A stretch of DNA of 15,530 bases from Baffinella frigidus (lineage: Eukaryota > Cryptophyceae > Cryptomonadales > Baffinellaceae): assembly GCA_026770585.1 (NCBI GenBank), contig MU646456.1:540927-556456 (forward strand), written 5' to 3'. Under the pieces are notes generated by a model. That model was not told the DNA's origin. It made no database searches and saw only the letters and a list, made by a program, of their open reading frames with translations. Numbering within the stretch: position 1 is the first letter of the stretch; the number at the start of each line of letters is the position of its first letter. Of this stretch, positions 6,507-13,021 are shown piece after piece. A program made the translations under genes and the position numbers.

Positions 6507-6670
6507 TAATAGGGTAACGGCCTGAAAATGGGGTAGTTAGGCCTACGGCATTGCCTAGGACTTCCTACCGTAGGCCGAGACTTTTTGGTCCTAGGATCCC
6601 TCGGCCTACGGTAGGAGGTCCTAGGCAATGCCGTATGCCTAACTACCCCAATTTCAGGACGTTAGCCTAT
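6507..6670. mobile_element. MITE family A, copy A3 (complete)
   Basis: Same arms and core as A2 (GGCCGAGACTTTTTGGTCCT loop region). It directly follows D2. GAACCTAAANGA flanks both sides (6491 and 6671), which may be a target duplication or chance. Confidence 0.88.
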
Positions 6671-6809
6671 GAACCTAAAGGATGGGGAGGATGCTCGAGG
6701 CCGATAGCGCTGCAAAAACGCGAGTACTGTTTTGCTGAGCGAGCCTTGCATTATTGAAGGAGTACACTGAGCTGGGACTGCATACACCCCCAAACCTGTT
6801 CCAGACGGA
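6671..6809. other. no confirmed gene
   Basis: A frame reading EYCFAERALHY ends at TGA near 6756, but much of the frame upstream lies in A3. No family signal. Confidence 0.4.
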
Positions 6810-6913
6810 TATCCCTTAAGTGGCCAGCGGGTCGAAAACGACCCGCAGAGGTCCTAGGCAAGTCCTAGGCCCCTACCGTAGGGTGTATGAGCCTACTGGG
6901 CACTTGAGGGATA
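6810..6913. mobile_element. MITE family C, copy C2
   Basis: TATCCCTTAAGTGGCCAG ... GGGCACTTGAGGGATA, with the family's inner hairpin GGGTCGAAAACGACCC and core GGTCCTAGGCAAGTCCTAGG, CCCTACCGTAGGG. Confidence 0.88.
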
Positions 6914-6929
6914 CGCGGCGTGACCTCCC

Positions 6930-7050
6930 TACAGGATTACCTCGCTCATAAGAAAGCGCCTCCTCCTAGGTCCCTACAGTAGGCCTATGCCTAGGGCCTT
7001 ACGGTGGTCCTAGGGGGGGGGCAGCTTCTTATGAGCGAGGTACCCCTGCA
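6930..7050. mobile_element. MITE family B, copy B2
   Basis: CTACAGGATTACCTCGCTCA ... GAGCGAGGTACCCCTGCA. Core CCTACAGTAGGCCTATGCCT. The right-hand TA has become CA, making CTGCAG, which is a possible splice acceptor for the frame that follows. Confidence 0.88.
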
Positions 7051-7051
7051 G

Positions 7052-7222
7052 GGGCCCCCGAGCCCTCCTGAAACAGCGCCTCAAGAGACGCCGGCGCACG
7101 AGAGCGACAGGCTTTGCTCCGATGTGACGCCGAGACCCTGAGGTCACGGCACCAAGGACCAACTCCTGCCGGTTGACCTGGAAAGCCCAGCTCCGATCGC
7201 GCCTGAGCTGCTGTTGCGCTAA
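7052..7222 (+). CDS. doubtful coding segment with one in-frame TGA
   Basis: One frame reads GPPSPPETAPQETPAHESDR to DVTPRP, meets TGA at 7139-7141, then continues GHGTKDQLLPVDLESPAPIA to PELLLR and TAA at 7220. Both halves look similar in style (acidic, Pro-rich). Options are a pseudogene, chance, a hidden intron, or recoding. An open minus-strand frame covers the same bases, so coding status is uncertain. The region 7223-7391 shows a GAACACC/GGTGTTC mini-hairpin near 7326 and nothing else I can name. Confidence 0.2.
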
Positions 7223-7391
7223 CGGGTCTTCTGAGTCCGGACCACGGTCGAGTTTCGTCCACATTCCTTTCACCTCCGCCGTAGCACACAGCCACACCCA
7301 CCTCAGAGAATCATCTTAGAACCTGAACACCACGAAGCCGGTGTTCTGTTCTTGAAGACGGCTGCGCGTCAGTTCCTTTGCCCTCCTGGCC

Positions 7392-7613
7392 TCACGTCTC
7401 ATTTATTTTCATTTCCCGGGCGGGTGGGGCGGGCGGGGCGGACGGGGTGGGCGGAGCGAGCTGCACCGTGTTCGAGCAGCTGGCGTGGCCACCGGCGAGC
7501 AACGCTTGCTGCTGCTCCACCGCGGCCTTGTAATTCTCCTGATTCCTTCTCTTGTTGATCGCCTCTTTCTCCATGTGTTTCTTGCGCCCCGCCTCCTGAC
7601 GAGGCGTCCGCAT
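7392..7613 (-). CDS. terminal exon, charged helix plus Pro-rich tail
   Basis: Minus strand, following TCCTATCACAAAG: MRTPRQEAGRKKHMEKEAIN then KRRNQENYKAAVEQQQALLAGG, a strongly charged likely coiled-coil helix, then a Ser/Thr/Ala/Pro tail (APPTPSAPPAPPA) and REMKINET with TGA. G/C-ending codons match the other exons here. The Met could be the start of a 73-residue protein or an internal residue of a last exon; the frame stays open upstream into T-rich sequence. Two other minus frames across the same bases are shadows. Its 3' end points away from the EF-hand gene, so the two genes are divergent. Function unknown. Confidence 0.45.
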   Translation of the reverse strand: MRTPRQEAGRKKHMEKEAINKRRNQENYKAAVEQQQALLAGGHASCSNTVQLAPPTPSAPPAPPAREMKINET

Positions 7614-7802
7614 CTTTGTGATAGGACAGCGTGAAGGAAAAAATCGATTCGAATTCGGATTTTTGGATTTCGTTTTTTTTCGTTTTTTTTTCGCTGGTCA
7701 ATTCCGAATTCGGTTCGACCTTCTGATGGCCGTGGAGTTTTGAGGGGAGCACAGAATTCGGTGTGCACTCTCTGATCATCACATACTACGGGTTCGGGCA
7801 CG

Positions 7803-7889
7803 ATGCAGGCCGCGACCATGAACCAGCAAGGGCGCGATCTCTCGTTCCGGATCAAGCATTCGCACCTCGCATCTTGTTCAGCGACGCAG
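7803..7889 (+). CDS. EF-hand gene, exon 1
   Basis: ATG at 7803 follows an in-frame TGA 30 bases upstream, so this is probably the true start. It reads MQAATMNQQGRDLSFRIKHS to SCSATQ and ends in phase 0 at CAG|GTGAGA, a strong donor. The overlapping frame from 7763 is in another phase and is ignored. Confidence 0.6.
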
Positions 7890-10432
7890 GTGAGAGACCC
7901 GTTCGGACCTTTTACGACAGCAGGCGTGGTTCTCTACGTATCGCTTTGACCAGCACCAGTGAGAGGACCAGTGACAGGATCGTGCGTGCTGCCATCTGCG
8001 CGAAGCACACGTGAGAGCAACCTTCTCTCCCGATAACGTGGCTTCCACCTGCGCGCAGGTTCGCGGGCAACTCATGGAAGTCTTCAAGGTCTGGAGAACA
8101 CCAGGAAGGGCAGGGAATTGGGCGAATCGGCACAGGCTCTCAGAGAAAACCCGTTGCCCACACGAGATCTGTGGCGTGTGCGCGCAGATCGAAACTGTGC
8201 CAGATGTGCGGTAGGCTCTTTCTGACTTGATGGCTTTGGCTGGCAGATGGCAGACTTCGATGGATCCGGGGGGCTGGACCGGTGGGAGCTCGAGAAGTTG
8301 CTCAAGGAGCAGGTGGTCGCCGTCGTGCAATTGTTTTCGTTAGGTTTAGGGTTGAGGGTTTAGGGGTTTGGGTTTAGGGTTAACGTCGACGTTTGCCGTA
8401 CTGTTTTCGTGGCCGCCAGATGCAAACGCTACTCCACTCGGATCACACACGATCCGACACACGCTGCACAGCGGCAACGGAACTAATTCAACCACCCTGG
8501 AAACATTTTTATGTTTTCGAACCCTGAACTCCAAATCGTAAACACCAAACACCAAACGCGCAGCTGCTCCTCTGGCTGCCCGACCAAGACAACGACGTCA
8601 TCTTCTCCCTCATGGACAGCGCCTCCAGGTCGATCTCTTTAGGTCTTTGAGGTTTTGATTTCTCCCAACATAGGCAAACACTACGCCTTTCCGTGGAAAA
8701 GATTTGCAGTCAAAGAATTTTTGCTTTCGAGTCGCATTTAGCCTGACAAGGGCCCAATTCACGGGGTCGCGTGGTTCGGATTTCTGTTGGGGAAGGTTTG
8801 AGGTTGAGGTTGAGCGAGTTGCGCCCCGCGGGGTTGCGTTGGCCCTTCCTCACCTGCCACTGACTGCCGACTCGGGGGCCTGGGGCTGGCAGTGGGGTGG
8901 TTTCTGAAAAGGAGTTCTGTGACGTCTTCGAACCTCTCATCGCCAAGCGCTCCATGACTGCCACTGGGTATTCATCTCAGGTCCTTTAGGTTTTAATTTC
9001 TCCCAACATATGCCAACGACACGCCGTTCCGTAGAAGGGATCTGCAAAGAAAGCATTTTTGCTTTCGGATCGCGTTTCGCTCTCCAGTGCAGAGGCTCGT
9101 GAGGAGGGGATACAGGGTGGCTCTGTTGGGGTGTTTGAGTTAACCCAAAAGGATCGCGCTCGCACACACACCGAACCCAAGTCGAACCTCTCATCGCCAA
9201 GCGCTCCATGGCGGCCACTGGGTATTCATCTCAGAAAAGGGATTCTCAAATTCGTTTTCGTAAGTCAATTCCAGTACAAGTTCGTTAACTTATTCTTTTC
9301 TCTACGCATAAGTTAACATATTTGAAGGGGAATTGACTTGAGAAAACGAATTTTAGAATCCCTTTTCTGAGACAAGTATTGTCCGCCTCTGAGAGTGATC
9401 CACTAATACTGGCTGGCCACCTCGGCCACTTGTGGCGGCAAGTGTACTTTTAAGTATTAGTGGATCAATCTCAGCCTCTGCACGCGACACGTTTTGTACA
9501 ATTGAAACTTGCAGGGTACCACCTTTCTGTGTCAGCAAGTTTGAATCCTGGGGAAAGCTTTGCATGCAGAGGAGGACAATAGAAGCGGCTTGCTTGAGAA
9601 ACTGAAGGTATCGCGGGTAGATTCTTAATCCTTTCGGTTAATCATCCTCCTTCAGAAGAGCTTTGCTCTCCCGTAGGTCGATTCTTGGTCCTTTCGGTTG
9701 AGAATCTCCCTTCAGAAGAGCGTAGCTCTCCCGAGGTCGATTGCAATCGTCCTCCTCTGCACGCACAGCGGTGTTCACGGTTCAAACTCCCCGGGTATTC
9801 CCACTCTCTGTAGAAAAGAACAAGACAATCGGAAAGGAAGCGTGGCCTTTTCTGCAGGATGAGTTCCGGTGCCCGCCTATGATGGGAGTTAAAAGAACCT
9901 AAAGGACCTGATGGTTTGCTTGAGAAACTGAAGACGTTGGAATTGCTCTCAGGACGATGGATGTCGACGACCTTCTCAAGGACACGTTCTGCCAGATCAT
10001 CGGCGATACCCGCCGCGAAAGGGGGTCAGTCCACACGAAAGGGCGAAGATAAATTCAGATTTCACAGAAATCTTTTTCGAAGATTTCACAGAAATCTCTC
10101 TCGAAGATTTCACAGAAATCCTTTTCGTTCACACGAAAGGGGGTCACTCCTCACACTTAGGGGAGTTTGCCGCATCACAAGTGTCACATTTTTTACAGCT
10201 CTAGTGAAGGATGGAAGCAGGGTGGTTGCCGTTGAATTAGTCCCGTTACCGTCCTTGCAGTGCGTGTTTGACCAATTGCTGTTTTTGCGTTGAAACTTCT
10301 CAAATCGGTGACGTTTGAATCTTCTCATATTGGTGACGTTCTTTCCTCGGCAGAATCGTGTTCCAAGCGTTCAAGGTGGCACACGATTCGGTCGAGGCAA
10401 GCGGGCAAGGCTTGGGCAAGGGCTACTGGTAA
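7803..10432 (+). CDS. multi-exon EF-hand calcium-binding protein
   Basis: Exons read by eye: 7803-7889, 8059-8088, 8247-8312, 8564-8628, 8893-8980, then at least one unresolved step, 9925-10024 and 10354-10432. All proposed introns are GT-AG and the first five exons join in phase. Joined, they give QLMEVFK-MADFDGSGGLDR, a textbook EF loop (D-F-D-G-S-G-G-L-D-R-W-E), and 37 residues later DSASS-GVVSEKE, a second loop whose fifth position is made by a codon split over the junction. This spacing is that of a paired EF-hand domain, so the model is well supported. The first loop should bind calcium; the second has Ala at position 3 and may be weaker. The last two exons also join in phase (DTRRERG-IVFQAFKVAHD) and end GLGKGYW and TAA. 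Introns hold telomere-type repeats, D copies and elements E and F. The step from 8980 (phase 0) to 9925 (needs phase 1) is not solved. Specific function unknown; a calmodulin-like or EF-hand regulatory protein is likely. Confidence 0.75.
8059..8088 (+). CDS. EF-hand gene, exon 2 (30 bases)
   Basis: Acceptor CTGCGCGCAG, ten codons VRGQLMEVFK, donor AAG|GTCTGG. It forms the first helix of EF-hand 1 only when joined to exon 3. An exon this small would be missed by ORF searches. Confidence 0.65.
8247..8312 (+). CDS. EF-hand gene, exon 3 (first calcium loop)
   Basis: Acceptor TTTGGCTGGCAG, then MADFDGSGGLDRWELEKLLK and EQ, donor CAG|GTGGTC, phase 0 at both ends. Loop positions 1, 3, 5, 6, 8 and 12 are D, D, S, G, L, E, all canonical. 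Confidence 0.85.
8339..8382 (+). repeat. interstitial telomere-type repeat in intron 3
   Basis: Degenerate TTTAGGG units (GTTTAGGG, TTGAGGG, TTTAGGGG, TTTGGG, TTTAGGG). Short and imperfect, so interstitial and not a chromosome end. Confidence 0.85.
8564..8628 (+). CDS. EF-hand gene, exon 4
   Basis: Acceptor AAACGCGCAG, then LLLWLPDQDNDVIFSLMDSA and S plus two bases, donor CCAG|GTCGAT, ending in phase 2. It supplies the linker and the entering helix of EF-hand 2. Confidence 0.75.
8629..8742 (-). repeat. family D, copy D3, at the start of intron 4
   Basis: Minus-orientation D: TCTTTAGGTCTTTGAGGTTTT, CTCCCAACATAGGC, TTTCCGTGGAAAAGAT, TTTTTGCTTTCGAGTCGC. It begins within about 6 bases of the donor of exon 4. 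Confidence 0.8.
8893..8980 (+). CDS. EF-hand gene, exon 5 (second calcium loop)
   Basis: Acceptor GGGGCTGGCAG, one base T that completes AG|T (Ser), then GVVSEKEFCDVFEPLIAKRS to MTATGYSSQ, donor CAG|GTCCTT, phase 0. Its last 53 bases are duplicated at 9182-9234. Confidence 0.8.
8981..9112 (-). repeat. family D, copy D4 (long form), starting exactly at a donor
   Basis: Begins GTCCTTTAGGTTTTAATTT directly after exon 5 and ends CTCTCCAGTGCAG then AGGCTCGTGAGGAGGGGAT, so the repeat itself carries a GT start and a pyrimidine-CAG end. Confidence 0.8.
9182..9234 (+). pseudogene. 53-bp duplicate of the end of exon 5
   Basis: Identical to 8928-8980 except two bases (ACT to GCG, Thr to Ala). The copies are 254 bases apart with D4 between. 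No GT follows this copy; element E begins at its last bases. 53 is not a multiple of three, so including both copies would shift the frame. Confidence 0.75.
9229..9372. mobile_element. inverted-repeat element E, 144 bp
   Basis: Left arm TCTCAGAAAAGGGATTCT ... AAATTCGTTTTC; right arm is its mirror over about 40 bases. The left arm contains GTAAGT, a consensus donor. A possible 2-base CA flanks both ends. Confidence 0.85.
9389..9474. mobile_element. inverted-repeat element F, 86 bp
   Basis: 22-base arms starting CTGAGAGTGATCCACTAATA pair with one mismatch; CCT flanks both ends as a possible 3-base target duplication. Its CTGAGA end resembles the end of element E. Confidence 0.75.
9475..9826. 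other. intron sequence with small repeats
   Basis: Holds a doubtful micro-exon at 9572-9607 (EDNRSGLLEKLK, donor AAG|GTATCG). Its last 21 bases recur at 9914-9934. GGTCGATTCTTGGTCCTTTCGGTT and CTCCCTTCAGAAGAGC-type units are repeated near 9615-9735 (shown as motifs only). Confidence 0.45.
9827..9910 (+). repeat. family D, copy D5
   Basis: TCGGAAAGGAAGCGTGGCC, TTTTCTGCAGGATGAGTTCC, CGCCTATGATGGGAG, AAAGAACCTAAAGGACCT. The family reading frame is broken here. It lies between the two copies of TTGCTTGAGAAACTGAAG. Confidence 0.8.
9925..10024 (+). CDS. EF-hand gene, penultimate exon
   Basis: After TTTGCTTGAG: two bases, then TEDVGIALRTMDVDDLLKDT and FCQIIGDTRRERG, ending in phase 2 at GGGG|GTCAGT. 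It joins the last exon in phase. The start could instead be at 9934 (after CTGAAG, same frame) or 9953 (after CTCTCAG). The listed long frame through here is in another phase and is a shadow. Confidence 0.55.
10045..10120. repeat. 25-bp tandem repeat, three units
   Basis: Each unit contains the small palindrome GATTTCACAGAAATC followed by a T/C-rich piece and CGAA. Flanked by two copies of CACACGAAAGGG. Confidence 0.85.
10354..10432 (+). CDS. EF-hand gene, last exon
   Basis: Acceptor CTTTCCTCGGCAG, one base, then IVFQAFKVAHDSVEASGQGL and GKGYW, TAA at 10430-10432. Clear codon bias and a strong acceptor. Assignment to the EF-hand gene rests on strand, spacing and phase. Confidence 0.65.
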
Positions 10433-10472
10433 AGTCACTCCGGCCATCCTAAACGGGACTGTGCCCCCAGAA
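10433..10472 (+). repeat. family G fragment
   Basis: GTCACTCCGGCCATCCTAAA then CGGG...CCCCCAG, matching the unit at 336-427. Right after the stop codon. Confidence 0.65.
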
Positions 10473-10473
10473 C

Positions 10474-10584
10474 CAAAAAGCACCAAAGCACCAAAGCACC
10501 AAAGCACCAAAGCACCAAAGAACCTAAGCACCTAAGCACCAACGCACCAAATCACCAAAGCACCAAAGCACCAAAGCACCGAAC
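10474..10584 (+). repeat. AAAGCACC octamer tandem array
   Basis: About 14 units of AAAGCACC, with decayed units (AAGAACCT, AACGCACC, AAATCACC) in the middle. Confidence 0.95.
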
Positions 10585-10677
10585 TGGTTGCTTGCCCTCG
10601 CCCAATTTCAAAAACTTTCTGAAAAGCAACAGAACCTTGTGTGAACTGAAAGGTCTTGAGAGTGGAATCGTCGTGGT

Positions 10678-10772
10678 GTGATCCGAATGGTAGCATGGCC
10701 TTTCTGCAGCTGCACAACCAGTTCCAGTGTCCGCCTATGTTGGGAACTCGAAGAACCTAAGGAAACTAAAGG
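10678..10772 (+). repeat. family D, copy D6
   Basis: GTGATCCGAATGGTAGCATGG ordered with CTTTCTGCAG, CCAGTTCCAGTGTCCGCC, TATGTTGGGAACTCGAAG; frame open as SVRLCWELEEPKE. Confidence 0.8.
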
Positions 10773-10845
10773 TGCCCGCCTTGCTTGTTCATGATCTGGG
10801 GTTGACTGGCGATTGTTTTCACGTCTGGATCACTTGGGCTAGCAG

Positions 10846-10985
10846 GGGACACAAGTGGCGTTTCGAGATCTACAAACGCTATTACGAAAAGGTTCTTCCC
10901 ATAACACCCTCTGACGTGCTTTGGGCCCACTCGGTTTTCCTACTTTCCACTGCTGTACTGGTGGTGACGGCTATTGGAGCCATTG
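10846..10985 (+). CDS. exon with possible transmembrane segment
   Basis: Acceptor CACTTGGGCTAGCAG, then GHKWRFEIYKRYYEKVLPIT to PSDVLWA and a hydrophobic run HSVFLLSTAVLVVTAIGAIA. A donor at AAG|GTTCTT (after 10891) would cut off the hydrophobic part. If it is kept, the frame runs on through D7 to TAA at 11096-11098, so D7 would encode the C terminus. Confidence 0.4.
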
Positions 10986-12850
10986 CCCCGAAAGGAAGCA
11001 TGGCTTTTCTGCAGATAAGTTCCAGTGTCCGCCTATATTGGGAGCTCGAAGAACCTACAGGACATAAAGGTCCTACCGATCCATCAAAAGACTTCTAACG
11101 CGATATTGAGAGCTGACAGAGAGATTGATAATTTATTGCCAAACAACCAGCGTCAGCGCCGCACATGCTACGCATTGTGCCACTTACTGTGACCCGTGTC
11201 GGCCGCTCATACGAGCATTTTCCGGATGGATTCTAACTCCACCTCCTACATGAGAGCTGACACTTGGACTGACGGCAGGCTCAGGACACTGCAGGACACG
11301 AAGTGCCCGTCCTCCTCAGGTTACAAAAGTCCCAGCTTTCTCGGGCATTCTTTCCATGTGGCTGCTTGAACACAAAAAAAATCACCTCGCCGCTTGCGCT
11401 ACGCGTGAGTCTCCTCTCAGTTTTGTTTTTTTACTCACGATAGTTTCCCGCTTCGTGTGAGCCTCGGTCGGACAGGCGACGAGCCTCGGTGGTTGACTGA
11501 TAATCCCAAGCGGGGTCTCACTTCGGCAGGCTCGGCTTTCTGCGCAAGCAGCTGGCCAGAGCCGCGGCGGGCAAGGAACCCTGGCTCCTCCAAGCGGTAC
11601 AATCTGGGGATACCACCACGTGTAGGATGACCGGAGTGACTTTACACAGTCACGTCCACTATAAGGAGACACGGGGTGGTATCTCCAGATACAACGGGAG
11701 GGGGAGAAACACTGGCAGATCCCCACTGGGGGATTCGTTTGTGTCTTGTATATCTCCTTGTAGTGGACTTGACTATGTAAAATCACTCCGGTCATCCTAC
11801 ACGGGGTAGTATCCCCAAAAGTAATATCTGTCGATCTGACCTATCGCTTTACGCCTTTCATATCCCAGTCAATTGATTGTTTGGAGACCACGGTGCCTCC
11901 CTCTCCCCTGCAATCTGTCAATCTTGCCTCTCTTTCAATCTTGCCTATCTCATCAACGACTTTCACACCCCAGTCACGTGATTGTTCTTGGTACCCCTTA
12001 AGTGGCCAGGGGGTCACTTTCGACCCCCAAGAGGTCCTAGGCAGGTCCTAGGGCCCTACGGTAGGGCGTATGATCCTGCTGGCCACTTAAGGGATACGAA
12101 TGGAGTGCAGTGCTCGGACTTGCCAATCCTACCCTCCTATGCACAAGGACGCTCACGTGATTGATGCGATCCAAACGGAAGCATGTTTTTTTTTCTTTTT
12201 TTGCCAGGTCCTGTGTCCGCCTTTGTTGGGAGCTCGAAGAATCTCAAGGACCTAACGGATGGAAAATGGCAGATGGCCGAAGACAAGACGTTCCGCAAAG
12301 AGGCTCCCAAGCTCGGTACCTACCACCAGCCTTCGTCGACAAGGGGGTCGAATTCGACCCCCAAGAGGTCCTAGGCAGGTCCTAGGGCCCTACGGTAGGG
12401 CGTATGATCCTGCTGGCCACTTAAGGGATACCAAAGAGGCTCCCAAGCTCGGTACCTACCTCCAGCCTTCGTCGTGGTCTCAAACCGCCTTTTTCTAGCC
12501 CTTTGGTTTGTACCAGAGGTCGTCGGAATCCGACGGCCTTCAGTACAAATCTAGTAGATTGAAAGAGGCGATTTGCTCCAACTCTCTAGCTGGTGGTGCA
12601 CCCCCCATTCCATCCGTAGCTCCTTGCAAAAGAGTATAATGTCTGCCATCTTTTTAATCACACCATGGCCAAGCGAGTCCTTGCTACCCCACCATTTTGC
12701 AAAGGCTGGGAGCGCACGTGCAACGCCCCACCTCGCACCTGTCACCTCTCACCTCTCACGTCGGAACCCCCCACGTGCGCAGAGGTGGTGGCGAAGTACT
12801 GCGCGCTGTGGCTTGGCGCTCTCGACGACTTCAAGATCAAAGGAGGCTGA
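10846..12850 (+). CDS. possible multi-exon gene of unknown function
   Basis: Four plus-strand exon candidates: 10846-10985 (right end uncertain), 11530-11596, 12273-12315 and 12783-12850. The last three join in phase: LLQA-MAEDKTFRKEAPKL, then a split codon G|AG, then VVAKYCALWLGALDDFKIKG to GG and TGA. The first shows GHKWRFEIYKRYYEK and perhaps a membrane segment. Whether they form one gene is inference; a missing exon is needed between the first (phase 0 or open) and second (needs phase 2). Introns carry D7, G2, C3, D8, C4 and P. No family recognised. Confidence 0.35.
10987..11073 (+). repeat. family D, copy D7
   Basis: CCGAAAGGAAGCATGGCTTT, CTGCAGATAAGTTCCAGTG, CCTATATTGGGAGCTCGAAG, ACCTACAGGAC. 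Open in the family frame (SVRLYWELEEPTG) and continuous with the upstream coding-like frame. Confidence 0.85.
11100..11455. other. no confirmed gene
   Basis: A 40-codon frame from ATG 11250 to TGA 11367 (MRADTWTDGRLRTLQDTKCP...) is possible but lacks support. GTGAGT at 11405 looks like a donor after ITSPLALR. AGAGCTGACA occurs at 11109 and 11252. Confidence 0.35.
11456..11529 (+). repeat. repeated intron tail, copy 1
   Basis: GTGAGCCTCGGTCGGACAGG, GACGAGCCTC, CCCAAGCGGGGTCTCACT and CAG directly before the exon at 11530. A shorter copy lies before the exon at 14223. Confidence 0.75.
11530..11596 (+). CDS. exon LGFLRKQLARAAAGKEPWLL
   Basis: Acceptor CTTCGGCAG, one base, then LGFLRKQLARAAAGKEPWLL and QA, donor GCG|GTACAA, phase 0. 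Basic amphipathic helix; codons G/C-ending. Unknown family. Confidence 0.5.
11605..11817. mobile_element. family G element G2, 213 bp
   Basis: Arms of about 65 bases starting TGGGGATACCACCACGTGTA and ending with the mirror ACACGGGGTAGTATCCCCA; the inner arms pair through CACTATAAGGAGA / TCTCCTTGTAGTG. Fragments of its ends occur at 336-431, 10433 and 12910. Confidence 0.85.
11818..11991. repeat. degenerate direct repeats
   Basis: CTTTCATATCCCAGTCAATTG with GATTGTTT at 11852 resembles CTTTCACACCCCAGTCACGTG with GATTGTTC at 11959 (quoted as motifs); TCAATCTTGCCT is also doubled. No coding signal. Confidence 0.6.
11992..12096. mobile_element. MITE family C, copy C3
   Basis: TACCCCTTAAGTGGCCAG ... 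CTGGCCACTTAAGGGATA, inner hairpin GGGGGTCACTTTCGACCCCC, core CCCTACGGTAGGG. TA at both ends. Confidence 0.9.
12166..12256 (+). repeat. family D, copy D8
   Basis: GCGATCCAAACGGAAGCATG, then a T-rich stretch replacing the usual middle, then TGTCCGCCTTTGTTGGGAGC and TCGAAGAATCTCAAGGACCT. Confidence 0.8.
12273..12315 (+). CDS. exon MAEDKTFRKEAPKL
   Basis: Acceptor AAAATGGCAG, then MAEDKTFRKEAPKL and one base, donor G|GTACCT. Phase fits both neighbours (11596 phase 0; 12783 needs phase 1). Its end and donor are duplicated at 12433. Confidence 0.45.
12297..12474 (+). repeat. 42-bp exon-edge duplication around C4
   Basis: AAAGAGGCTCCCAAGCTCGG and the next 22 bases at 12297-12338 recur at 12433-12474 with one or two changes. 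Each copy contains the exon end and GTACCT donor. Confidence 0.85.
12341..12430. mobile_element. MITE family C, copy C4 (left end missing)
   Basis: Starts inside the inner hairpin GGGGGTCGAATTCGACCCCC; the rest matches C3 almost base for base to the end ACTTAAGGGATA. The left TIR is gone, probably through the rearrangement that doubled the flank. Confidence 0.88.
12480..12575. mobile_element. inverted-repeat element P, 96 bp
   Basis: CAAACCGCCTTTTTCTAG ... GGTTTGTACC pairs with GTACAAATC ... AAGAGGCGATTTG around the centre GTCGGAATCCGAC. Several mismatches. Confidence 0.7.
12576..12782 (+). other. intron sequence before last exon
   Basis: CACCTCGCACCTGTCACCTC-type repeats near 12730-12760 give a pyrimidine-rich approach to the CGTGCGCAG acceptor. 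No separate gene supported. Confidence 0.4.
12783..12850 (+). CDS. terminal exon ending DDFKIKGG
   Basis: Acceptor CCACGTGCGCAG, two bases, then VVAKYCALWLGALDDFKIKG and G, TGA at 12848-12850. Strong codon bias. Likely last exon of the gene beginning near 10846 or 11530; family unknown. Confidence 0.55.
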
Positions 12851-12894
12851 CGCCTACATCCAACCACAAGGTTCATGGGAAGCCACTTTGTGGT

Positions 12895-12975
12895 TATCTA
12901 GGGTAGCGTTCACTCCGGTCATCCTACACGGGGTAGTAACCCCAGAGCCTCTTTATGTGAACGCTACCCTAGATA
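12895..12975. mobile_element. element H, 81 bp, with a family G piece as its loop
   Basis: TATCTAGGGTAGCGTTCAC pairs perfectly with 12957-12975. The loop holds TCACTCCGGTCATCCTACAC and GGGGTAGTAACCCC, a G end. TA at both ends. Confidence 0.85.
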
Positions 12976-13021
12976 CCCACACTGTCCCCACTCTCGCAGT
13001 CGTTCTCGAACCACCAGCCCT

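Noticed and set aside
6551-6757. 68-codon plus frame
   Set aside because: More than half lies in MITE A3.
7010-7301. Two minus-strand frames MWLCATAEV... and MGVAVCYGG...
   Set aside because: They begin or end in B2 and show no motif or splice support; coding on either strand here stays unproven.
7399-7855. Two longer minus-strand frames overlapping 7392-7613
   Set aside because: They cross T/A-rich noncoding sequence and have poorer composition than the KKHMEKEAIN frame; treated as shadows.
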